Shown piece after piece: positions 30,397-37,001 of a stretch of DNA of 37,001 bases (position 1 is its first letter; each line of letters starts with the position of its first letter). Source of the stretch: a virus; IMG/VR virus record IMGVR_UViG_3300020122_000027, positions 1 to 37,001 of that record. The stretch is one strand, 5' to 3'. Below the pieces are notes generated by a model. The model was not told where the DNA came from. It worked only from the letters and a program-made list of their open reading frames with translations, and made no database searches. The translations under genes and the position numbers were made by a program.

Positions 30397-33392
30397 TGGC
30401 TTTTACACAACCAACTTTAATTCCAATGAGCTTCCAAGGCGGTCTTTCTTCTAAGACCGATGACCTACAGGTATCTCCTGGTTCTCTATTAGAATTACAG
30501 AATGCTAATTTCAACAAGATTGGCAAGCTAAACAAACGATTTGGCTATGATATTCTCACCACCAATGTAATGAATGGCGGACAGATTACCTCAGCCTCAG
30601 CCATTGATATCTTCAATGATGAGTTGAATCTATTTGATAATCAATTCCTCTACACCTACATTGGGGCCAGTCAATCTTGGGCTAATCGTGGTCCAGCCAT
30701 CTCTCTAATTAATACCAATAACCAAATCATTCGCACTTCAGCGGCTCAGCAATTGAATCCTGACTGTGCAGTTTTGAATGGTGTGGAAGTATTTGTTTGG
30801 GAAGACTCTCGACAAGGCTGTAGATTCTCTACCATTGATACACAAACCAAATCATATTGTGCGGCTGACCAATATCTTCCTGGCTCATTGGGCAAGCCTA
30901 AGGTTGTAACTTTCAATAACATTTTCTACATATTCTACACGGCCAATAATAACCTTTACTACAGAACTATCAATCCATCTAATCCAAATGTTATTACCGA
31001 TCAGATTAACTTGGCGGCCGATGGTTATTCAGATTTCACTTATGACTGCTCGGTCATTAATAATAAGATCTATGTAGTTTATCAGTCTTCTGTGCCAGCT
31101 ACTGGCGCCATTAATCTCTTTTCTCTTGATACATCCAATACTCAATCATCTGTGACAGTAGTTGATAATACGGCTGGTCATGCCATTAGCAATATTAACT
31201 ATGCTACAGTTAATGTGGTGGGTGATAGTGGTAATCATATCTGGGTCAACTGGACAAGTGGCGCTGATGTTAGAGTCAAAGCTTATAATTCCAATCTATC
31301 TGTGGCATTAGCTGAAACTGTAATAGCTACAGCAGCCAGCAACGCTCTAACTGGCATTGAATCCAACACGCCTAACATCCTACAACTGACCTACCAGATT
31401 GTTGGCGCATCACCCAGCCTGACGCAAGTTAAGACATTGACCATCAAGACGGATGGTACCATCACCCCAATCGGCACCATCAAAAGTGTAGGATTGGCCA
31501 GCAAGGCTTTCCGCTATCTCAACAATCTCTACGTCCAATTAGCTCATGAATCTACACTACAATCAACTTACTTCATGGTCTTCCTAACTGGTAGCCCATT
31601 CACTATCACTGGTAAAGTGGCAGCTCAAGTTGGTGGTGGCCTCCCAACCAATGGAATGTTGGGCGAAGTTAGCACTTTCTCTCCTGGCGTTTTCATCTGG
31701 GCCAACCTTATCAAAGGTCAGTTTATCTCTGAAGATAATACTAATTTCTCTTTGCTTGGTGTCAATTCCACTACTGTAGATTTCACCAATACTAATAAAT
31801 TCAACTCAACTACTCAATCCAATAACTTATTGTTTGTTGGAGGTATTCTTCAATCATATGACGGCAATACGGTAGCTGAGCAAAACTTCCACTTGTTCCC
31901 AGAGGATGTTGTTGCTACCACCTTCCCAACTGGCGGAGCGCTATCGGTTGGACAATATCAATATCAAGTGGCTTATGCTTGGTCAGATAAGTTTGGACAA
32001 ATACAATACTCATCTCCATCAGTGCCAATCACTGTCACTACCTCTACGCCAGCTTCATCTGTTTTACTAACTATTCCAACTCTACGTCTATCAGCCAAAA
32101 CTGGTATAGTTATCAAGGTTTATAGAACTCAGGTCAACTCGGTTACCTTCCAAGAAGTTACCTCGGAGCTATCGCCATTGCTCAATAATCCATTGGTAGA
32201 TACTGTACAGTTTGCTGATGTGGTAGCTGATACACAGATGGCTGCCAATGCTACCATCTATACAACTGGTGGGGTTCTCTCCAATTCAGCTCCACCGTCT
32301 TGCTCACTTATCTCTCTTTACAAAGATAGAGTAATGGTTTCTGGATTAGAAGATCCACATCTTATCTGGTTTAGTAAAAACAAATTTAATAACACAAACT
32401 TCAACACAATCCCAGTGGAGTTCAGCTCATCATTAACCATTGCTGTCTCTCAAACTGGTGGGCCGATTACTGCACTGGGATTGATGGATGACAAACTCAT
32501 CATCTTCAAACAGAACTCTATCTTCGTGCTGAATGGTGATGGACCAAATGATTTGGGTGGTGGCGATCAATTCTCCACGCCTGAGTTGGTCACTAACTCC
32601 ATTGGTTGTTCCAATCCAAACTCTGTCGTATTGACCAAAGATGGCATTATGTTCCAGTCAGATAAAGGTATCTGGCTATTGGATAGAGGCTTAGGCCCAC
32701 CACAATACATCGGAGCTGGTGTCGATGATGATGCCAAAGACCATCTTGTTTCATCTGCTGTGGTAGATCCAAATGATAATCTAATCATCTTCACTACTTT
32801 CGATGGTCCAGCCTTGGTATATGACTATTACATTAACCAATGGGCAACTTATACAAATCACCAATCCATTGATGCGGTAGCTTTCAATAATCTCTTTACA
32901 TTCTGTAAGCCTAATGGTCAGGTTCATATTCAGAATAGAACTAAGTTTACTGATGGAGATAAGTTTATTCCAATGGAGTGGATTACGCCTTGGATTAGTT
33001 CAGGTGGATTACAGGCATACCAGAGAATCTTCCGAGCCTTTTTGCTTGGCAGTTTCCGTGGCCCACATACTCTTAATGTTTCCATAGCTTATGACTTCAA
33101 TCCAGTCTTCGATGGTTATACAGCTATTGACGCCACATCAGTGGCCGGAGCTAACCAATGGGGTAGTACAGGAACTTGGGGAAGCAATCCAGTTTGGGGC
33201 GCTACCTTTTTGCCATATCAGTTCCAAGTTAACTTCAAGCGTCAGACTTGTACCAGTTTTAGAATTAAGGTCAGCGATAGTCAGCTAAGTAATTACAATG
33301 AAGGCTACACTATCAGTAATATTAATTTTGAAATGGGAGCTATGCCTGGACCAAATCGTCTACCAAAGACCAACAAATCAGGAACTCAATAA
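30396..33392 (+). CDS. Large tail nozzle/propeller-like protein (998 aa)
   Basis: The start QGGLSSKTDDLQVSPGSLLE LQNANF (split here for length) and GKLNKRFGYDIL resemble podovirus tail-nozzle and stabilisation proteins. Later segments (KVVTFNNIFYIFYTANNNLY; NKIYVVYQSSV) repeat like propeller blades. The C-terminal half has PPSCSLISLYKDRVMVSG and IFVLNGDGPNDLGG and ends in a beta domain. Size is larger than T7 gp12 (about 790 aa). It would form the tail tip beneath the adaptor. The stretch 31370-31530 is rich in C-ending codons. Confidence 0.75.
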   Translation: MAFTQPTLIPMSFQGGLSSKTDDLQVSPGSLLELQNANFNKIGKLNKRFGYDILTTNVMNGGQITSASAIDIFNDELNLFDNQFLYTYIGASQSWANRGPAISLINTNNQIIRTSAAQQLNPDCAVLNGVEVFVWEDSRQGCRFSTIDTQTKSYCAADQYLPGSLGKPKVVTFNNIFYIFYTANNNLYYRTINPSNPNVITDQINLAADGYSDFTYDCSVINNKIYVVYQSSVPATGAINLFSLDTSNTQSSVTVVDNTAGHAISNINYATVNVVGDSGNHIWVNWTSGADVRVKAYNSNLSVALAETVIATAASNALTGIESNTPNILQLTYQIVGASPSLTQVKTLTIKTDGTITPIGTIKSVGLASKAFRYLNNLYVQLAHESTLQSTYFMVFLTGSPFTITGKVAAQVGGGLPTNGMLGEVSTFSPGVFIWANLIKGQFISEDNTNFSLLGVNSTTVDFTNTNKFNSTTQSNNLLFVGGILQSYDGNTVAEQNFHLFPEDVVATTFPTGGALSVGQYQYQVAYAWSDKFGQIQYSSPSVPITVTTSTPASSVLLTIPTLRLSAKTGIVIKVYRTQVNSVTFQEVTSELSPLLNNPLVDTVQFADVVADTQMAANATIYTTGGVLSNSAPPSCSLISLYKDRVMVSGLEDPHLIWFSKNKFNNTNFNTIPVEFSSSLTIAVSQTGGPITALGLMDDKLIIFKQNSIFVLNGDGPNDLGGGDQFSTPELVTNSIGCSNPNSVVLTKDGIMFQSDKGIWLLDRGLGPPQYIGAGVDDDAKDHLVSSAVVDPNDNLIIFTTFDGPALVYDYYINQWATYTNHQSIDAVAFNNLFTFCKPNGQVHIQNRTKFTDGDKFIPMEWITPWISSGGLQAYQRIFRAFLLGSFRGPHTLNVSIAYDFNPVFDGYTAIDATSVAGANQWGSTGTWGSNPVWGATFLPYQFQVNFKRQTCTSFRIKVSDSQLSNYNEGYTISNINFEMGAMPGPNRLPKTNKSGTQ

Positions 33393-33775
33393 TGCATAAA
33401 ATTGAATTATATCAGCCAGAGAAGCATCGAGAGCAACTCGAAACCTGGGCCAAACAATGGGGTTGGGACTTAACTGTTCTTGATATTCTACCAAGGCGAG
33501 GTCTAATCATTGATGGTGTTTGTGCCACATTTCTTTATGAAACTAATTCTAATCTTTGTATGATGGAAGGTTTCATTTGTAATAAGGAAGCTGACAAGGA
33601 AATTCGAGAAAAGTGTTTGGACAGAATTGTAGATGGCTTATTATTATTGGCAAGAGATTTAGGCTATAAGTATATTAAAGGTGATACAAGATATCAGGCA
33701 GTAGTTGATAGAGGTTTGAAACACGGATTTAAACTAATGCCGCATACTTATCAAGCTTTGTACAGGAGATTATAA
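33392..33775 (+). CDS. GNAT-like protein 2 (127 aa)
   Basis: Alternating strand/helix order (LPRRGLIIDGVCATFLYET, then SNLCMMEGFICNKEAD, then LDRIVDGLLLLARDLGYKYI) follows the GNAT fold. The pyrophosphate-binding loop is poorly kept. Phage proteins of this type occur next to nozzle genes. Substrate unknown; it may modify a virion or host protein. Coupled by TAATG. It is not clearly a copy of the 148-aa GNAT-like gene. Confidence 0.65.
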   Translation: MHKIELYQPEKHREQLETWAKQWGWDLTVLDILPRRGLIIDGVCATFLYETNSNLCMMEGFICNKEADKEIREKCLDRIVDGLLLLARDLGYKYIKGDTRYQAVVDRGLKHGFKLMPHTYQALYRRL

Positions 33776-34972
33776 ATGAGTGGAGCAATTGACGCAGTCT
33801 TTGGAAATAGTACAGATTCAGGAGCCTTAGGCACTGGACAGTATCGTACTCCATTTGCACCTATTAACCAACAAGCATTCCAAAATCCAGTTGGAGATCA
33901 ATCAACTAACTGGAACAATGGTATGCAAGGTATGTTGGGAGCGACCACTGGAGCAGCGCCGCAAGCGCAATCTGCTCAATTAGGTGGTGCACAGACATAT
34001 TCTGGCGCTCGTATCGGACCAACTGCCCAGGCTGGTGGAGCTAACATTGGACCAACCGCCACTTATGGTGGCGCTCAGATGAATGCTGGCCAATACAATT
34101 CCACCTTCGGCCAAGAACAAGGAATGGTCAACCAACTCGGTGCTCAAGCCAGAGGAGAAGGACCAAGCGTAGCTCAGGTTCAAGCCCAGCAACAAGCCCA
34201 ATCTAATATGCAACAGCAAGCCGCTCTATTGGGCAGCCAGCGTGGTTCATCTAACCCAGCTATGGCACAACAGGCAGCTATGACGGCTGGAGCTAATGCT
34301 CAACAGCAAGCCGCTCAACAGGCAGTTCTTGGTCGTACTCAAGAAGCCATTTCGGCCCAGCAACAGCAGGCCGGATTACTTGGTGCTATGAATCAACAAG
34401 CTACTGGATTTGCTGGAACTAATGCTCAGCTACAACAGCAAGCAGCTTTGCAATCCATGGGCGCAATCAATGCTCAGAATACTACTCAAGCTCAGTTGGC
34501 TCAACAGAATCAACAGTTTAATACTGGAGCTTTGAATGCACAGAATCTTGCTCAGGCCCAGATGTTACAACAGGCCGGATTAGCTAACCAAGGTTATGGT
34601 AATCAGTTCATGCTACAGCAAGGACAGATGAATCAGCAGGCTAATATGGCTAATTTGCAAGCACAAATGGGACAAAACCAATTGAATGCTCAGCAATATA
34701 ATGAATACATGAATAATCTACAGCAACAGAACTTGGCACAATACCAAGGACAGATGGCTGGACAGCAATTAGCTGAGAAACAAGCAGCAGATCAAAATGC
34801 TGTTAATGCTCAAGCTTATCAGAACTCAGCTAAAAACAAATCTGGTATGGCTGGTGGCGCAATGAGTGCAATTGGTGCTTTGGCGATGATGTCAGATCGT
34901 AATGCTAAAACCAACATTAAAGATATGTCTAAGAATATGGACACTATCTTACATTTATTGGCAAGTTTTTAA
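33776..34972 (+). CDS. Gln/Ala-rich virion protein with truncated S74 motif (398 aa)
   Basis: Most of the chain (about residues 80-350) is Gln/Ala/Asn-rich low complexity (QQQAGLLGAMNQQATGFAGT), probably a long helix or coiled coil. The end is MSDRNAKTNIKDMSKNMDTI and LHLLASF: the first 26 residues of an S74 chaperone domain, with Ser373 and Lys378 at the right spacing, and then a stop where the domain's first strand should follow. The AGGAG ribosome-binding site is clear. Internal virion or ejection protein likely. Confidence 0.7.
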   Translation: MSGAIDAVFGNSTDSGALGTGQYRTPFAPINQQAFQNPVGDQSTNWNNGMQGMLGATTGAAPQAQSAQLGGAQTYSGARIGPTAQAGGANIGPTATYGGAQMNAGQYNSTFGQEQGMVNQLGAQARGEGPSVAQVQAQQQAQSNMQQQAALLGSQRGSSNPAMAQQAAMTAGANAQQQAAQQAVLGRTQEAISAQQQQAGLLGAMNQQATGFAGTNAQLQQQAALQSMGAINAQNTTQAQLAQQNQQFNTGALNAQNLAQAQMLQQAGLANQGYGNQFMLQQGQMNQQANMANLQAQMGQNQLNAQQYNEYMNNLQQQNLAQYQGQMAGQQLAEKQAADQNAVNAQAYQNSAKNKSGMAGGAMSAIGALAMMSDRNAKTNIKDMSKNMDTILHLLASF

Positions 34973-34984
34973 TAGGAGACTAAT

Positions 34985-35818
34985 ATGGGTGAAGGCGCAG
35001 ATATGGGAGCCGCAGGAGCGGATATGGGAGGCGGCGGAGCTGATATGGGCGCTGCTGGTGGTGAAGGCGGAGCTGCCGGCATGATGGGTGGTGGCGGCGG
35101 AGAAGCTGAAACTCCTATTCCTGGATCTCAACCTGAAACAAGTGGTGCTGAAACGACTGGACAAGGAGGTCAAGGCGGAGGTATGTTATCTTTTGCTGTA
35201 AGTGATAATATGGCTGGGATGGCCGGTAGTAATACCATGGGTATTCAAGCACCTTCTTCTAATGTCTCTGGCTCATCTACCGCACCTGCTAATGCTGGAG
35301 CGCAAGAAGGTACTGGTGATATTGAGCGCAAAAATCCATTCGGTGGAGAAGCTGGTACAACTCAAAAATCTCCTGATGCCAAGAAGGAACCAACTGCTGC
35401 CGAGAAAATGGGCCAAATCATGAAGGATTTTGGTAAAAAGACTCAAGAAGATTCTGCTGGCGGTAGTTCGCCCATACCATCTCCTTCTCCTGGTGGTAAT
35501 AGCTATTCCACACTTTTCGGCTCACCAGTTAGTATGGGTGGTCGTGGCCCAGCACCAATGCAAATGCCAGCCATGCCAAGTGCAGGACAAGTTGCTCCAA
35601 TGGCAGCTCCTCCTCCTCCTCCAATGGCAGCCGGCGGTGGACTTCCACCTCCAATGCAAATACAACCGCCATCAGCCCCAGCCGTGCCACAAATTCAACT
35701 TGGTGCCACCTCTGATATTAGAGCCAAGAAGAATGTCGCTTGGGCTAATAAGGACGTAGAACGTATTCTACAAAAGGTTTATGATAATGTCACTACTAAA
35801 TCCAAAGGAAAGAAATAA
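34985..35818 (+). CDS. Gly/Pro-rich virion protein with S74 motif remnant (277 aa)
   Basis: Low-complexity Gly/Ala/Met N-terminus (GADMGAAGADMGGGGADMGA), a Ser/Pro-rich middle and a Pro/Met-rich part (MAAPPPPPMAAGGG). It ends SDIRAKKNVAWANKDVERIL QKVYDN (split) and a basic tail. Ser243 and Lys248 match the S74 dyad, but only about 35 residues of the domain remain. GGAG lies seven bases before ATG. It is the middle member of three adjacent genes with this motif. Confidence 0.65.
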   Translation: MGEGADMGAAGADMGGGGADMGAAGGEGGAAGMMGGGGGEAETPIPGSQPETSGAETTGQGGQGGGMLSFAVSDNMAGMAGSNTMGIQAPSSNVSGSSTAPANAGAQEGTGDIERKNPFGGEAGTTQKSPDAKKEPTAAEKMGQIMKDFGKKTQEDSAGGSSPIPSPSPGGNSYSTLFGSPVSMGGRGPAPMQMPAMPSAGQVAPMAAPPPPPMAAGGGLPPPMQIQPPSAPAVPQIQLGATSDIRAKKNVAWANKDVERILQKVYDNVTTKSKGKK

Positions 35819-37001
35819 TGCCGTTTGATTCTAATGGAAGATTTCTACCACAAGCCACTATGAACATGACGCCAACTGCGGCTCGTCCAGCATTGGCTCA
35901 ACAATCTACTCAACAGATGACTCAGGCACAACCGGCTGCTCAAACAGCTCAGGCATTTCGTCCTCAAAACTATATGCCATTAGCCCAACGTGCGGCTGCT
36001 CCGCAAGACGGAACAGTAGACTATGGTGGCTCTATTTATGATAAGGCGCCACAAACTACTTTTAATCCAAGTAGAGCTGGTATGTATGCTATGGTTCCTG
36101 GTTTTAGACAGCCATCTGCTCCAGATCCTAATAATCCAAATACATCTGTTCCAAATTCACCTCCTCCACAACCAGCACAACAGGCTGTAGTAGCACAACC
36201 ACAATCATATGCTCCTCCTCAATTTCGTCAGCAATATGGCATGAGTCAATTGGGCGCTCCTCAACAGCAACAGCAGCAACCAATGGGTGGCCCATCAGTT
36301 ACTCAACAAGCTGGTCGTGGTAATGCTCAGTCAGTGCAGAACTATCTAACTGCTTTGGGTCAATCTGGTCAATCCTCTAACAACTCCAATATGAACTCTT
36401 ATGGACAGATGGGCGCTAATGCTCAATCTGGTTTCCAAGGTTTTGGATCTAATGGACAATATCAACCAAGCTATGTACAACAAGGTTATACTGGTCCAGT
36501 AGGTGGCGGTTTATCTTACCAAGGTAATCAAGCTTATGCTGGTTCAAATTATAATGTTGGTAACTATGCTCAGCAAGGCCAATATGGCCAGATGGGTGCA
36601 CCACAACTTGCTAATAACGGTGGCGTGCAATCAGGCGGAACTGGTGGAGTTCAAGGACAACCACAATGGCAAACTCCAGCTCCATGGGGACAACCAGGTA
36701 ACAATGCTCCTGGTGTAGCTGGTTCATATCTACCTAACACCAGCCAAGGTTGGGAAACATATTTCAATACTCCACAAGGTTCTAATGGTCCAGCGCCCAC
36801 TACTCAAGGTGCTTTCTATACTGGAGCCGGTTCTGATCCTAATAACCCAGGACCAGCCATTGGTGCAGAAACCTCCGATGAGAGAGCTAAAACCAATATC
36901 GCTGATGCTAAAGGCGAACTACAAGATTTCCTTGATCATCTTGGCGCATATTCCTATGAATATAAAGACAAGATTCATGGAGAAGGCCGCTATATCTCTC
37001 C
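35818..37001 (+). CDS. S74-type chaperone-tailed virion protein, 5' part (continues to 326)
   Basis: The start overlaps the previous stop (TAATG), with AAAGGAAAG upstream. Residues 1-352 are Gln/Pro/Asn/Gly-rich (MPFDSNGRFLPQATMNMTPT, QQQQQQPMGG) without a clear fold. The S74 domain begins at Ser353, which is split by the contig ends. The whole protein is 460 residues once joined to 1-326. It is the only one of the three neighbours with a complete domain of about 108 residues, so it may serve its partners in trans. That last point is inference. Confidence 0.85.
   Translation, partial: MPFDSNGRFLPQATMNMTPTAARPALAQQSTQQMTQAQPAAQTAQAFRPQNYMPLAQRAAAPQDGTVDYGGSIYDKAPQTTFNPSRAGMYAMVPGFRQPSAPDPNNPNTSVPNSPPPQPAQQAVVAQPQSYAPPQFRQQYGMSQLGAPQQQQQQPMGGPSVTQQAGRGNAQSVQNYLTALGQSGQSSNNSNMNSYGQMGANAQSGFQGFGSNGQYQPSYVQQGYTGPVGGGLSYQGNQAYAGSNYNVGNYAQQGQYGQMGAPQLANNGGVQSGGTGGVQGQPQWQTPAPWGQPGNNAPGVAGSYLPNTSQGWETYFNTPQGSNGPAPTTQGAFYTGAGSDPNNPGPAIGAETSDERAKTNIADAKGELQDFLDHLGAYSYEYKDKIHGEGRYIS
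36875..37001. repeat. Terminal direct overlap, right copy
   Basis: Identical to 1-127; see the left copy. Remove one copy when joining the ends. It falls in the S74 domain of the protein beginning at 35818. Confidence 0.95.

Noticed and set aside
34950-34985. Programmed frameshift at the T-run restoring the S74 domain in the 398-aa gene
   Set aside because: A -1 shift reaches a stop after a few codons. The +1 frame gives no S74-like sequence.
1-37001. CRISPR array, tRNA genes, insertion sequence
   Set aside because: No regularly spaced direct repeats, no cloverleaf with conserved tRNA bases, and no transposase or terminal inverted repeats were found by eye.

Overview
The window is one complete tailed-phage (Caudoviricetes) genome taken as a circular contig. 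Bases 1-127 are identical to bases 36875-37001, so the non-redundant unit is 36,874 bp. The linear ends cut one gene in two: a virion protein starting at 35818 runs off the right end and finishes at 326. The architecture looks podovirus-like. There is a terminase, portal, scaffold, major capsid protein, adaptor-like protein, large nozzle/propeller-like protein and big Gly/Ala-rich ejection-type proteins. No tape measure, tail-tube or sheath gene is visible. The DNA is moderately AT-rich and there are no tRNA genes. I cannot name the host. The genome looks like an uncultured environmental phage and carries no integrase.

Layout. (1) A minus-strand block (about 17525 down to 14121, then 14031-12927) of small, tightly coupled genes: a PD-(D/E)XK-type nuclease, small Cys-rich putative zinc-binding proteins, ribbon-helix-helix-like proteins, unknown ORFs, a GIY-YIG endonuclease and an HTH protein. 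It is probably the early/regulatory module. An intrinsic terminator (14047-14081) separates the last two genes from the rest. (2) A divergent control region at 17526-17657. (3) The plus-strand block from 17658 through the contig end to 12711: packaging (small ORF, GIY-YIG, GNAT-like, terL, zinc ribbon), portal, scaffold, capsid, a strong terminator (26395-26450), adaptor and tail genes, four Gly-rich adhesin-like genes, the nozzle-like protein, three low-complexity proteins with S74-type C-terminal motifs, two ejection-type proteins, two fibres sharing one N-terminal anchor, holin-like proteins and an HNH endonuclease. (4) A convergent junction at 12712-12926 with dense hairpin-forming sequence.

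The features most worth a second look are these. A 111-bp origin/operator-like element (16907-17017) has inverted CCTCGG repeats around an AT-rich palindromic core. Three consecutive virion genes end in the S74 Ser-Lys motif, but only the last has a full chaperone domain. Receptor-binding modules are reused: one anchor on two fibres, four Gly-rich paralogues and four copies of an 'IKD' beta module. Three GIY-YIG genes and one HNH gene are wedged into gene junctions. No replication enzyme and no endolysin can be recognised.

Expression seems to rely on translational coupling: many junctions are ATGA, TAATG or TTGA overlaps. The minus-strand genes probably act first on host and phage DNA or transcription. 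The plus-strand block then builds, packages and releases virions.
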